Shown here: piece by piece, positions 46,055 to 60,600 of the stretch
How positions within the stretch are numbered: the stretch's first letter is position 1
Layout of the letters: each line of letters begins with the position of its first letter
NCBI GenBank assembly: GCA_023159155.1
Contig: JAJNNX010000071.1
Coordinates: forward strand, 1-64,000
Source: Ustulina deusta
Taxonomy: Eukaryota; Ascomycota; Sordariomycetes; Xylariales; Xylariaceae
Direction of reading: 5' to 3'
Length of the DNA stretch: 64,000 nucleotides
Notes under the pieces: model-generated
What the model was told of the DNA's origin: nothing
The model's input: the letters and a program-made list of their open reading frames with translations, nothing else
Databases searched by the model: none
Program-made: the position numbers and the translations under genes

Positions 46055-49000
46055 ATTGTTTGCTTTTTATAATTATTTAGTATAAAATAAGTTTTTTATG
46101 TTATAAAAGTTAGGTAAATTAAAAATATAGCTAAATTTTTGTTTTTTTAAGATTTTAAAAAGTTTAACTAACTAAAAGTCTAATCTAGTAATTAGTACTT
46201 GTATTACAAAGCTTTTTTTTTTAAAAAAGACCTTATTTTTTATTTTAAAATCTATTAAATATTTTTTTTTATTAGCTTATAGCTTATATTATTTTTATAT
46301 AAAAGTTGCTATATTATATATTATTTTTTAAACATTTTAGGTTTAGTAAACTAGTTTAAGTATTTATTGCTTAGTATTAAAATCTGTAATAGTTTTACTA
46401 ATATTTACTATTAGAAAGTTTTATGCTTTAACTCTTATTACTACTTTTAGTAATAATATATTAATTAATAAATATTACAAAAAATTATATATAAAATCTA
46501 AAGCAAAAAAATAAATACTTTAATTATTTTAGCATTTATTCATATAAAACTAGAATTATTAGTCTAGTTTTTAATTAATTAATTTTATTACTTTTTAGGT
46601 CTAAAGGTAGTAAATACTACTAAAGCAGTGCTTAATGCCTATAAAACTATTAATTATTATTATAAACTTGAAAATAAATAGTCCTGCATTATCTAATATC
46701 TATATATTTAATATACTAAAAAATCTATATAAATATTTATAGTATTGTGCAGCTAATAACTCTGCAATATCTATCTTTTTGCTAAATAAAATTATAATCA
46801 AACAGCTAAACTTGTTTATAAACACTTATATATAGTTATAACCCTATTAGTTAAGTGATATATCTTTACTATTTACTACTATATATTGCTATATTATAGC
46901 TAATATAAATAATAAATAAAAAAAGCTAAAAGTTTTATTTTATAATATTTTGTTTTTTTTATAGTTATAATAATTATATATATATTATTTATAATTATAT
47001 TTTAAGTAAAGCTAGTAATATTTTTGTTCTAATATTTTAATTGTTTTATATTAACTTTAATATATAATAATTAAAGCTATATAAAAAAAGATAGTCCTAT
47101 TTAAAATAACTTTAAGTATATATAGATTTTTATTTTTATTTTTAGATTTTATAACTAGTTTTTTTATTTAATTAGATTTACTAGGGTAGCTCTTTAAAAA
47201 GTTTTAGGTAAAAGGTCTATAGTTAATATAGAACCTAAAATCTTATTAGGCAGGACTAATACTATTATTTTTTTTTTTGTTTTTTTAGCTTTAATTATAA
47301 AAAGCTTAGCTATTTTTTTTAATAAAATATTAGCTACTATATTTTTTTGTTTTAGTTAGTATTAAAAAATAATTTTAAAGTTTAATAAAAAGTTGGCCTA
47401 ATATACTTATTATATTAATAAAATTTATTTATTTAAAAAATATAATAAAGTTTAATAATTAATTACTATAAAAAACTTAGTCCTAAAAAACTCTAAACAA
47501 TAATATTCCAAAATCTATACTACTATTAAAAGTTTATAGTTTTAAATCGGGTAGGCTCGCTTAGTTAGCATTATTATTTTAAAAAAATATTTTATAAGTT
47601 TTTAGGTTATATCTTTTTATTACTACTAAATAATCTTTCCTATTATATTATATAAAATATTTATTTTTATTTGTATTAGTTAGCCGGGCCTAAAAAAAGC
47701 TAAAATAAGTGTTTTATATATTAGTAGTTTTATATGTTTAAAAAGTTATTGTTGTTCTAGTCCTATTATAAATAGTTTATTTTTTTTAATAGTTAATTTA
47801 AAAGGGCAGCAATTTTACTAGTATAGTAACTAAACATATAAACATAATTATAACGCCTAAAAAATACCTAGATTAATTTAGTATTTTTAGAATTATTAAA
47901 ATCTTAATTTAAAATTGCTTAGACTTTTATAGAATTAATTCTAATTATTATTCTAGCTTTTATAACTATTCCTAAATAGTTAATAATAAATATATTAAAA
48001 CAAAAATTTTTAATATTTTTTTAATATTTGGCTTAATATAAATAATAAATTATTTTTTTATAATAAGTTTAGTATTATTTTTTAGTTTTAAAATAAATTA
48101 AAATATTATTTATATAAATATTTATAAATTTATTTAGAAATTTTTAAATTTATATATTAATAAAAGCTTGCTACTAGGCAGGTCTTACTTTTAAACCAAA
48201 TAATAAAACTTTTTATTAAAATATTTTTTATAGGTTTAGAAAAAAGTAAAATAGCATAATTTTATAATTAATAATAATTAATAAAAAGCTTTAATAATAT
48301 TTAGTTTTATAAAATAAATAGTATTATAATAATTAAATATAGTATTATTAATATTTAAACCTAATATAATTTAGTTTTTTAAATATATATTTTTTTATTA
48401 ATAATTAATTATAAATTTATATTTAATTAACCTAAGTTTAAGTATAAATAGAACACAAATAGCGTTAAAGTTTATATTTTGTTTAATAAAATCTATAACT
48501 AGCAGTTTATTTATAAACTTTTTTTTAAATAAAATAAACTATATAAATATTTAGCATTAATAGGGCTTAGAAATATATTTTTTGCTATTAAGTTTTAGTA
48601 CTATATTAAATCCTAGTTATAATAGTAGCAAAATTCTAGGTTTTTTTTTAAAAAAAAATCTTTCTAAATATAATAACTAAACAAGCAAAAAGCTTTATAT
48701 TAACTTTATATGCTTAAGGTTTTTTTTTTTAAAAAATAAGGTTGGTTTATTATTAAAAATCTTTTATAGTGCTACTTAATTAATCTAAATCTACTTTTTT
48801 ATAAAATAGTAATTACTTTTAAGTTTTTTTTAAATAGTTTAGTATAGTTATTTTTGGTTGTTATAAATTTAATTGCTATAGGTTTTTTTAAGGTCTTTTT
48901 AGTTAGTTACTTTTATCTATTCTAATAAAAATAATTCTAAAGGTTTTATATAATTTCTTTAATAATAACTTAGTTTTTTTTTTTTTTTAAAAGTTATTAT

Positions 49001-49640
49001 ATAAACTTTTTTTATTTTAAGTTTGGAAGTCCTAGGTCTTTTTTTTTTTTTTTAGTTTTATTTATTTTTAAAATAATTGTTTTGTTTTTAAAAAGTTGTT
49101 TTAATATTTAATAATATTTTTTTATATTTTTAGGTCTATATTTTATTATTTGTAGCTAAAAGTTTAACTATAATTATTAGCAAAAATTACGCTAATAAAA
49201 ATAAATTATTTAGCTAGATTAACTATTATTTTTAGGTTTTTATTAAAATATTTTATTTTATTAACTATTTAATACCAATAATAATATTATAACTAAAATT
49301 AATAACCTAAAATATCTAGTTTTTAAATTATTAATTATTAATTTTTATAATATATATTAAATATTTATAAACTTTGCTAACTATTTTATTTTAGTAGTTT
49401 TAAAGTTTTTAAAGTTTAACTAAGCAAACTATTTTTATTTTTAATTATTGGTTAACTTATTATATAAACTTATAGGTAATTATCAAAAAAGTATAGGCTC
49501 TAATATTATATAAAACTAAAGTTTTTATTTTAATACTATTAATTTATAATTAAATAAATATTTTAAAAATAATTCATTTATTTTAGCTATATATTTTAAT
49601 TAAAATAAATAAAAGAACTAACAAAAAGATTTTAATTAGT
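46055..49640 (-). pseudogene. A-3 pol remnant, main part
   Basis: Continues from 19554. Integrase about 46060-47700, RNase H, RT active site Tyr-Ile-Asn-Asn at 48105-48116, protease near 49540. Small deletions relative to other copies (for example near 47070 and 49115). Heavily RIPed. Confidence 0.75.
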
Positions 49641-50844
49641 TCTACTTGGTTTCCAAATTAAAAAAAACTACTAAAGTTATTCTTATTATAGACTTTTTTT
49701 ATTAACTAAATACTTAAAACTTTAAGCTTTTAGTTAGAGCAGTTAATTAATAAGTGCTTTTTTTTACTATAAATAAAGCAGGTTTTATTATTTTGATAAG
49801 CTTTTTTTTTTTTGCAATTAATGCTTATTTTAACTATTTTAAAATAAATATTTTATAACTTCTAAAATTAACTAAAAATTAGTAAGCAAGTTTACTAAAA
49901 ACTTAATTATTTAAGTTAGATCTTTGTTTAATTAAACTAATAGATTTAATTTATTAATAGTTTTTATAGACTTGCTTAGTATTATATATTAATTTAATAA
50001 CTTTATTAATAAATAATTTATAAAAAATATCTAAATTTATAAAAACTTTATATAGATTTTTTTTTAAGTTTATATAAAATAGTTCTATAATTTATATTTT
50101 TATTATAACTTAGCAAATTAATACTTTTAAACCAAGCTATTAAATATAAAAATAAATTTATTAATATTTTGAGTAGCTTTATATATATAGGTTCAAAATA
50201 TTCTATAAATAATAACTGCTTAATTAGAGTTATAATAAATTATTAATAAAACTTAAATTATTTTAGTAATACTACTAAATAATTTTTTGGTTAAAAAAAA
50301 ACATATTTTTATTGAGTTTTTAGCATATTTTTTTAATTAGCTTATAATATATTAAAATTAGCTATTTTTGGTTCGGAACATAGTAATATCTTTATTTAGT
50401 TTTTTTGCTAGTTTATAAACCTAGTTATTAGATAAGGCTTTATTTTCTGCAAGCTTACTAAGATTAGTTTTTTATACTTTAGCTTTTTTGGTATAAAAAA
50501 GGTTTAAAGCGCTAAAAAATAAACTAACAAAACAAAAAGCAAATAGGGCAGCAAAACTAGAAAGTTTAAAGTTAGTGCTTCTAAATACGCTTTTTATTAT
50601 TAAATCGCAATTATTTTTTAAAAGTGCTAGGAGAGGCGTATTAAAAAATTAATGCTTTATTTTTTGTATTTATTAAAAAAGTTTTGCTAGAACTAATGCA
50701 GGGTTATACGCCTGCACAGCTACAATATTTCCTAATATACTTTTAAATATGTTACTTATTTTAGGTTGTTCTAGCTCTAGTTTAAATTCTGCTTTTTTAG
50801 GTCCTAATCTTTTGTCTTTTTTAGATTCTTTTTTAAGTATTGGT
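49641..50844 (-). pseudogene. A-3 gag remnant, cut at its N-terminal part
   Basis: Minus-strand gag from the knuckle (about 49745-49790) up to 50844, where the 5' LTR of A-7 begins. The last 250 bp (50590-50840) keep more G+C than the rest of A-3. The start codon, leader and 5' LTR are missing. Confidence 0.72.
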
Positions 50845-51080
50845 TATAACAGTCAATACAGTCTTGGCAAGACCTGCAAAAACTCCAGACCTATATAGCA
50901 ATAAGATAAGAAATCTATGTACGGACCAACCTATAACTCTGCAACTATACATATAAAGTCTATATCTACCTACTTTATAAACTTTGATTTTTTTTTTTTT
51001 TTTTTTTTTTTTTAGCTTAGAGTTTTTATTTATAGTATTAATAAACTAGCTATAAAAGCTTTACTTAACTAATTATAATA
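50845..51080 (+). repeat. A-7 5' LTR
   Basis: 236 bp, TATAACAGTC to AATTATAATA. Contains a long pure T-run where other copies have mixed T/C, then AGCTTAGAGT. Followed by CT and ACTCTAAACT (primer-binding site). Confidence 0.87.
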
Positions 51081-51182
51081 CTACTCTAAACTTACTAATT
51101 ATTTATTAATAAATATTTAATAAATATAGATTTTTTATTTTATTATAATTAGCAAAATATAAATAAACTTTTTTTTTAATTA

Positions 51183-52640
51183 TATATTTAACATAAAAGA
51201 TTATATATTTTATAATATAAACCTAACTTTAATATAACCCTAATAAGATTTTTAACTTTTATACTACTTAAAAACTAATAATTTATAAAAAACCTAACTT
51301 TAAATAATTAAAATAATTTAATTTTTAATTATAACTAGCTTTTTACTATTAAATAATCTTAAAAAAAAAAATTTTTTTAAAAAAAAAAGGATTAAGTACT
51401 AGACTTTTTTATAAACGCTTTAGGCGAACTAATATTTAAAGAAAAAATTAAAAAAGAAATTAAAAATTAAAACTTAAAAAAGCAAAATCTAAACTAGAAC
51501 TAAAACAACTTAAAATAAATAATATATTTAGAAATATATTAGTAAATATTATAGCTATATAGGCTTATAACTTTGTATTAGTTTTAGTAGAACTTTTTTA
51601 ATAAATAAAAAAAATAAAGCACTAATTTTTTAATATGTTTACTTTAGTACTTTTAAAAAATAATTATAATTTAATAATAAAAAGTATATTTAAAAATATT
51701 AACTTTAAACTTTCTAGTTTTATTGCTTTATTTATTTTTTATTTTATTAGTTTATTTTTTAGCGCTTTAAACCTTACTTATACTAAAAAATCTAAAATAT
51801 AAAAAACTAATTCTAGCAAGTTTGCAAAAAATAAAGTTTTACTTAATAACTAGGTTTATAAACTAATAAAAAAGCTAAATAAAAATATTATTATATTTTA
51901 AACTAAAAATAGCTAACTTTAATATTTTATAAGCTAATTAAAAAAATATACTAAAAAATTAATAAAAATATGCTTTTATTTAATTAAAAAACTATTTAGT
52001 AATATTATTAAAATAATCTAAGTTTTATTAAAAGTTTATTATAATTTTAATTAAACATTTATTATTTATAAAATATTTTAAGTTTATATATATATAACTA
52101 ATAAAAATATTAATAAATTTATTTTTATATTTAATAGTTTGGCTTTAAAGTATTAATTTACTAAGTTATAATAAAAATATAAATTATAAAACTATTTTTA
52201 TATAAACTTAAGAAAAAATTTATATAAAACTTTTATAAATTTAAATATTTTTTATAAATTATTTATTAATCAAATTATTAAATTAATATACAATACTAAA
52301 CAAGCTTATAAAAACTATTAAAAAATTAAACTTACTAGTTTAACTAAGCAAAGATCTAACTTAAATCATTAAACTTTTAGCAAACCTGCTTATTAACTTT
52401 TAGGTAATTTTAAAAGTTCTAAAATATTTATTTTAAAATAATTAAAATAAGCGCTAACTATAGAAAAAAAAAAAGCTTATTAAAATAATAAGACCTGTTT
52501 TATTTGTAATAAAAAAAAACATTTATTAATGAACTGCTTTAACTAAAAGCTTAAATTCTTAGGCGTTTAACTAGCAAAACAAGTCTATAATAAGAACAGC
52601 TCTAGTAGTTTATCTAATTTAGAAAACAAGTAGAACTAAT
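51183..52640 (+). pseudogene. A-7 gag remnant
   Basis: By alignment with A-2 and A-5 the start codon is at about 51183 (ATG now ATA). Knuckle near 52495-52540, with the first Cys and the Phe-Ile-Cys part still readable. Many stops. The stretch near 51300 lacks part of the sequence found in A-5. Confidence 0.7.
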
Positions 52641-55600
52641 AGAAATCTTTTTATTAGTTTTTTTATTTATTTTAATTAAAATATATAGCTAAAACAAATC
52701 AATTATTTTTAAAATATTTACCTAATTATAAGTTAATAGTATTAAAATAGAAACTTTAGCTTTATATAATACCGGAGCTTATATTTTTTTAATAATTAGC
52801 TATAAGTTTATATAACAAGTTAAGCAATAGTTAAAAATAAAAATAGTTTGTTTAGCCAAACTTTAAAAGCTTTATAACTACTAAAGCAAAATAGTTAGCA
52901 AAATTTATAAATATTTAATATATATTATAAAAATTAATAGTTAATAATTCAAAAATTAAATATTTTAAATTATTAACCTTAATTATAATATTATTATTAA
53001 TATTAAATAGTTAATAAAACAAAATGTTTTAATAAAAACCTAAAAACAATAATTAATCTAGTTAAATAATCTATTTTTATTAGCTCAATTTTTACTAATA
53101 ATTATAATTAAACTTTTTAATTATAAATAATAAAATATAGACCTAGAATATAAAAAAATACTAATTAATACAATTAAGCATTAGAAAAATATTATTAAAT
53201 ATTAAAATAACTTTTTAAAAATAAAACAATTATTCTAAAAATAACTAAAACTAAAAAAACGCAAAAAAGACCTAAGACCCCTAAACTTGAAACAAAAAGG
53301 GTCCATATAATAACTCCTAAAAAAAAAAACTAAGCTACTATTAAAAAAATTATGTAAAACTTTTAGAATTACTTCTACTAGAATAAATAAAAACAACTAA
53401 CTAAAAAAACTCTAAAAGAGCCTATTATAATTAAGTTTGTAACAACTAAAAATAATTATATTAAGCTACTTAAAAAAAACTTAAAAATAATTAATACTTT
53501 ATAAAGAAAATAAACTTAAATCAATTAAATAGTACTATAAAAAACTTTTAATAATAAACCAATTTTATTTTTTAAAAAAAAAAACCCCTAACCATATAAA
53601 GTTAATATAAAGCTTTTTGCTTTTTTAATTATTATATTTAAAAAAATTCTTTTTAAAAAAAAAATCCAAAACTTTACTACTATTATAACTAAGATTTAAT
53701 ATAGTACTAGAACTTAATAATAAAAAACATGCCTTTAGGCCCTATTAGTACTAAATATTTATATAGTTTATTTTATTTAAAAAAAAGTTTATAAATAAAC
53801 TACTAGCTATAAACTTTATTAAACAAAACATAAACCTAAATACTACCTTTGTTTTATTTATACTTAAACTTAGGTTAACTAAATATAAGTTTATAATTAA
53901 TTACTAATAAAAAAATATATATTTAAAAAACTAAATTATACTAGCTCTAAATATTAGTAATACTATATTTAATTATTGTAATATTATTTGCTTTATAAAA
54001 CTAGATATTATTAAAGCTTTTTATTAATTATTGTTAATTATAAAATTATATTATTTTATTTTTTTCTAAATCTATAAAAAAATATTTTAATAAACAGTTT
54101 TATTATTTAGTTTAAAAATAAGACCTGCTTAGTAGCAAGCTTTTATTAATATATATATTTAAAAACTTTTAAACAAATTTATAAGTGCTTATATAAATAA
54201 TGTTTTAATTTATTCCAAAACTAAAAAATAATACTAGACTTATTATAAAAAAGTAATTTATTGCTTATATTAAGCTAAATATTAAAAAAATATTAAAAAG
54301 TTTTGTTTTAATATATTTATTATTAATTATTTAGAAATAGTTATAAAAACTAAAATAAAAATTAGAATTAATTTTATAAAAGTCTGAGCAATTTTAAATT
54401 AGGATTTTAATAATTTTAAAAATACTAAATTAATCCGGTTATTTTTTAGGCTTTATAATTATATTTGTATATTTACTTCTTATACTAGTAAAATTGCTGC
54501 TTTTTTAAATTAACTACTAAAAAAAAATAAGCTGTTTATAATAGAACTAGAACAAAAACAAGCTTTTGAACATATAAAACTATTAATATATAAAACATTT
54601 GTTCTAGCCTTTTTTAGGCCCGGCTAACCAATACAAATAAAAACAAATACTTTATATAATATAACAAGAAAAATTATCTAGCAATAATAAAAAAATATAA
54701 CTTTAAACTTTATAAAATATTTTTTTAAAACAATAATACTAATTAAGCAAGCCTACCTAATTTAAAACTATAAACTTTTAATAATAGTATAAATTTTAGA
54801 ATATTACTACTTAAAGCTCCTCAGAACTAAGTTTTTTATAGTAACTAATTATTAAACTTTATTATATTTTTTAAATAAATAGATTTTATTAATATAATAA
54901 GTATACTAGGCTAACTTTTTATTAAACTTTAATATTATTTTTTAATACTAACTAAAACAAAAAAATATAGTAGCTAATGCTTTATTAAAAAAAATAGCTA
55001 AGCTTTTTATAATTAATGCTAGAAAAACTAAAAAAAAAAACAATAGTATTAGTTCTGCCTAACAAAATACTAAGTCCTATATTAACTATAGACCTTTTAT
55101 CTAATATTTTCTAAAAAGCTAACCTAATAAACCTAATTAAACAAAAAAAACTAATTATAAGATCTAAAAAATAAAAACAAAAACTATACGTACTTAAGGT
55201 TACCTAGGATATAATTATTTTTTTTTGTATAGCTTTAATTCAAAAAGCTTATATGCCTCTAATTACTATATATTAAAATTAACATAAAATAATCAAAATA
55301 TTAAAAGAAAAATACTATTAGTTTTACTTGAAATATAATTATAAATAATATATATATAATTATTATAACTATAAAAAAAATAAAATATTATAAAATAAAA
55401 CTTTTAGCTTTTTTTATTTATTGTTTATACTAGCTATAATATAGCAATACATAGTAATAAATAGTAAAAATATGCTATCTAACTAATAGGGTTATAACTA
55501 TATATAAATATTTATAAATAAGTTTAGCTATCTGATTATAACTTTATTTAGCAAAAAAATAAATATTATAGAATTATTAGCTATATAATACTATAACAGT

Positions 55601-55786
55601 TTATATAGATTTTTTAGCATATTAAATATATAGATATTAGATAATATAGGACTATTTATTTTTAAGTTTATAGCAATAATTAATAGTTTTATAAGCATTA
55701 AATACTATTTTAGTAATACTTACTATCTTTAGACCCAAAAAATAATAAAATTAACTAATTAAAAACTAGACCAACAACTCTATTTC
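52641..55786 (+). pseudogene. A-7 pol remnant, first part (protease to integrase)
   Basis: Protease with Asn-Thr-Gly-Ala near 52770 (only the Asp is lost). RT active site Tyr-Ile-Asn-Asn at 54190-54201. RNase H end about 54950-55000. Integrase core about 55440-55780, ending at ATTTC (55782-55786), the duplication of A-8. The remainder is at 61942. Confidence 0.78.
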
Positions 55787-56026
55787 TATAACAGTTAGTA
55801 CAGTCTTGGCAAGACTTGCAAGGACTCCAGACCCACAAAGCAATAAAATAAAAAGTCTACACACGGACTAGCCCATACTTCTGCAGCTATACACATAGAG
55901 TCCATATCTACCTACTTTATAAACTCTAACTTCTTTCTTTCTTTTTTTTTTTTTTTTTTAGCTTAAAGTTTTTGTTTATAGTATTAATAAACTAACTATA
56001 AAAGCATTACTTAACTAAACGTAGCA
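55787..56026 (+). repeat. A-8 5' LTR
   Basis: 240 bp, ending AACGTAGCA. Followed by CT and a RIPed primer-binding site ACTTTAAACT (56029-56038). Confidence 0.9.
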
Positions 56027-56132
56027 CTACTTTAAACTTATTGATTATTTGCTAATAAACGTTTAATAAAATATATATTTTTTATTTTGCTATAGTTAGC
56101 AAAACATAAATAAACTTCTTTTTTTTAGTTAT

Positions 56133-57640
56133 ATACCTAATACTAAAGATTATATATCTTATAATATAAACTTAATTTTAATATAACTATAATAAAACTT
56201 TCGACTTTTATACTATTTAAAGGTAAACAACCTGTAGAAAACCTAACTTTAAATACCCCAATTCTACCCCGGGTATTTAAACAATTAAAACAACTCTAGT
56301 TATAAAGTATAACTAGCTTATTATCTTTAAATAATCTTAAAATCTTTACTTCTATAAAAAAAGAAGAATATTTTGCACTAGACTTTTTTATAAATACTTT
56401 AAATAAACTAATATTTAAAAAAAAAAACAAAACATTAAAACATAGAAAAAATAAAAAATTAGGACTTAAAAAAAATAAAAAATTAAGACCTAAAAAAACA
56501 AAATCTAAACTAGAGCTAAAACAACCTAATATAAATAACGTACCTAAAAATACAACAAAAGATATTAGAGCTATATAAGCTTGCGATCTTATGTTAGTTC
56601 TAGTAGAACTTTTTTAATAACTAGAAAAAGTAGAGCGCCGATCCTCTGCTATGTTTACTTTAGCGCTCTTAAAAAACTATTATAATTTAACTATAAAAAG
56701 CATATTTAGAAGTATTAACTTTAAACCTTCCGGCCTTGCTGCTCTGCTTACTTTTCGACTTATTAGCTTACTTATAACTGCTTTAAACCCTTTTTATACT
56801 AAAAAAGCTAAAGTATAAAAAACTAATCTTAGCAAGTTTGCAAGAAATAAAAACCTGTTTAATAACTAGGTCTACAAACTAGCAAAAAAATTAAACAAAA
56901 ATATTACTACTTTCCGAACTAAAAATAGCTAACTTTAATATATTATAAGCCAATTAGAAAGGCGCGCCAAAAAATCTATAAAAACATACTTCTATTTGAC
57001 CAAAAAACTATTTAATAGTATTATAGAAATAATCCAAGCTTTATTAATAGCTTACTATAATTCTAACTAAGCAACTATTGCTTATAAAACATTTAGAGCC
57101 CATATATATAAAGTAAGTAGAAATATTAACAAATTTATTTCTATATTTAATAGCTTAGCCTAAAAATATTAACTTATAGAATTATAATAAAAATACAAAC
57201 TATAAAACCATTTTTATATAAACTTAGAAAAAAACTTATATAAAGCTTTTATAGATCTAGACATTTTTTATGAATTATTTACTAATAAAGTTATTAAATT
57301 AGTATATAATACTAAGCAAGCTTATAAGAATTACTAGCAAACTAAGCTTGTAAACTTAACTAAAAAGAGATCGAACTTAGGTAATTAAGCTTTTGGCAAA
57401 CCTAACTATTAACTTTTAGCAAACCTTAAAAGCTCTAAAATACTTATTTTAAAACAGTTAAAATAGGCTTTAATTATAGAAAAAAAAAAGCTTCTTAAAA
57501 TAATAAGACCTGCTTTATTTATAGTAAAAAAAAACATATAATAGTTGATTGCTCTAACTAAAAACCTAAAGTTTTGGGTGTTTAGCTAGCAAAAAAAGCA
57601 CTTAATAAAAATAGTTTAGGTAGTTTATCCGATTTAAAAA
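56133..57640 (+). pseudogene. A-8 gag remnant
   Basis: Start codon ATA (from ATG) at about 56133. The Lys-rich middle contains a short repeated block, 'aaaaataaaaaattaggac' and variants (56447-56500), also doubled in A-2 but not in A-5. Knuckle near 57502-57550, with the second Cys lost. Stops throughout. Confidence 0.75.
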
Positions 57641-60600
57641 ACAAATAGGACTAATAGAAATTTTTTTATTAGTCCTCTTACTTATTTTAGCTAAAATATA
57701 TAGCTAAAACAAATTAATTATTTTTAAAATACCTGCTAAGTTATAAGTTAATAGTATTAAAATAAAAACTTTAGCTTTATATAATACTAGAGCCCATACT
57801 TTTTTAATAATTAGCTACAAATTTGTATAATAAATCAAGCAATAGCTAAAAATAAAAGTAGTCCGTCTAGCAAAACCTTAAAAACTTTGCAACTACTATA
57901 GCAAAATAGTCAGTAAAGTCCGCAAACATTTAATATATATAATAAAAATTAACAATTAATAGTTTAAAGACTAAACGTTCTAGATTACTAACCTTAGTTA
58001 TAATATTATTATTAGTATTAAATAATTAATAAAACAAAATATTTTAATAAAAACTTAAAAATAATAGCTAATCTAGCCAAATAATTTACCTCTATTAGCT
58101 CAGTTTTTCCCCATAATTATAATTGAACTACTTAGCTGCAAACAACAAATTATAAACCTAAAAATATAAAAAAATATCAACTAATACAATTAAGCATTAA
58201 AAAAATTTTATTAAATATTAAAATAACCCTTTAGAACTAAAATAATTATTTTAAGTATAACTAAAACTAAAAAAATATAAAAAAAACTTAGGACTCCTAA
58301 ACCCAAAACAAAAAAGATTTATATAATAACTCCTAAAAAAAAAAAAAACTAAGCTGCTATTAAAAAAATTTTATAAAACTTTTAGAACTATTTTTATTAA
58401 AACAAGTAGGAATAGTTAGCTAAAAAAACTTTATAAAAACTTATTATAATTAAGTTTATAACAACTAAAAATAATAATATTAAACTATTTAAAAAAAACT
58501 CAAAAATAATTAGTACTTTATAAAAAAAATAGACTTAAATTAACCAAATAATACTATAAAAAACTTTTAATAATAAACCTATCTTATTTCTAAAAAGAAA
58601 AAACTTTAAACATATAAAGTTAATACAAAATCTTTTGCTTTTTAACTATTATACTTAAAAAAGTTCTTTTTAAAAAAGGAATCTAAAACCTTACCACTAT
58701 TATAACTAAAGTTCAATATAATACTAGAACTTAATAGCAAAAAACGTACTTTAGAACCCTACTAATACTAAACACTTATATAGTTTATTTTTTTTAAAAA
58801 GGAGTTTGTAAACAAGCTACTAGCTATAAACTTTATTAAACAAAACATAAACCTAAACACTATATTTATTTTATTTATACTTAAACTTAGGTTAACCGAA
58901 CATAAATTTATAATTAATTATTAATAAAAAAATATATACTTAAAAAATAAAATTATACTAGCTTTAGATATTAGTAGTACTATATTTAATTATTATAATA
59001 TAACCTGTTTTATAAAGCTAAATATTATTAAAACTTTTTATTAATTACTACTAACCTTAGAATTACACCACCTTACTTTTTTCCAAACCTATAAAGGAAT
59101 ATTTCAATAGAAAGTCTTACTATTCGGTCTAAAAGTAGGACCTGCATAGTAGCAGGCTTTTATTAATATATAAATCCAAAAACTCCTAAATAAATTTGCA
59201 AGCACTTACGCAAATAATATTCTAATCTATTCTAAAACTAAAAAATAGCACTAGACCTATTACAAAAAAATAATCTACTGCTTATATTAAGCCAGGTGCT
59301 AAGGAAACATTAGAAAGTCTTGTTTTAATACGCCTATTATTAATTATTTAGAAATAGTTATAAAAACTAGAGTAAAAATCAAAATTAACCCTGCTAAAAT
59401 TTAAACAATCCTAAATTAGAATTTTAATAATTTTAAAAGTACTAAATCGATTTAGTTGTTTTTTAAGCTTTATAACTACATTTGCATATTTACCTACTAT
59501 ACTAATAAAATAGCTACTCTTTTAAATCAACTACTAAAAAAAAACAAGCTATTTATAATAGGACTAGAATAAAAACAAGCTTTCGAACATATAAAACTAT
59601 TAGTATATAAAGCCCTAGTTCTAGCCTTTTTTAGGCCTAGCCAACCAATACAAATAAAAACAAATGCCTTACGCAACATAACAAAAAAAATTATCTAGCA
59701 ACAATAAAAAAATATAACCTAGAAACTTATAAAGTATTTTTCTAAAATAATAATACTAACTAAGCAAGCCTACCCGATTTAAAACCGGGAACTTCTAGTA
59801 GTAATATAAACTTTAGAACACTACTACCTAAAACTTCTAAAAACTAAATTCTTTATAATAACTAATTATTAAGTTTTATTATATTTTTTAAATAAACAGA
59901 TCTTATTAATGCAACAAGTTTATTAGGCTGACTTTTTATTAAACTTTAATATTACTTTTTAGTATTAACTAGAACAAAAAAACGTAGTAGCTAATACTTT
60001 ATCAAAAAAAACAGCAAAACTTCCTATAATAAAAGCTAAAAAAGCCAAAAAGAAAATAATAGCACTAGTCCTTTCTAACAAAATACTAAGTCTTATATTA
60101 ACTATAGACATTCTGTCCAACACTCCCCAAAAAACTAACCTAATAAACCTAATTAAACAAAAAAACTAACTACAAAAACTAAAAAACAAAAACAAAAAGC
60201 TATATATACTTAAGGTTACCTTGAATAAAACTATTTTTTTTTATATAACCTTAATTTAAAAAGTTTATATGCTCCTAATTACTATACACTAAAGCTAGCA
60301 TAAAACAATCAAAATATTAAAACAAGAATATTACTAGCCTTACTTAAAACGTAATTATAAATAGTACATACATAATTACTACAACTATAAAAAAAATAAG
60401 ATACTATAAAACAAAACTTTTAGCTTTCTCTACTTATTATTTATATTATTTATAGTATAGCAACACATAGTAATAGATAGTAAAAACATGCTACCCGACT
60501 AATAGGGTTACAACTATATATAAATGTTTATAAACAAGTTTAGCTATTTAATTATAACTTTACCCAGCAAAAAGACCAACACTACAGAGTTACTAGCTGC

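Larger units (their letters stand above)
18876..50844 (-). mobile_element. A-3: chromovirus, 5'-truncated, host of A-4
   Basis: Minus-strand A element in two pieces: 18876-19559 (3' LTR, end of pol) and 46050-50844 (pol and gag). They are separated by A-4, which is flanked by GGATT on both sides; the two pieces join without loss across that site. The 3' end is inserted in the LTR of A-1. The 5' end is missing: gag is cut at 50844 by the 5' LTR of A-7, and no 5' LTR of A-3 is seen. Heavily RIPed. Confidence 0.83.
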
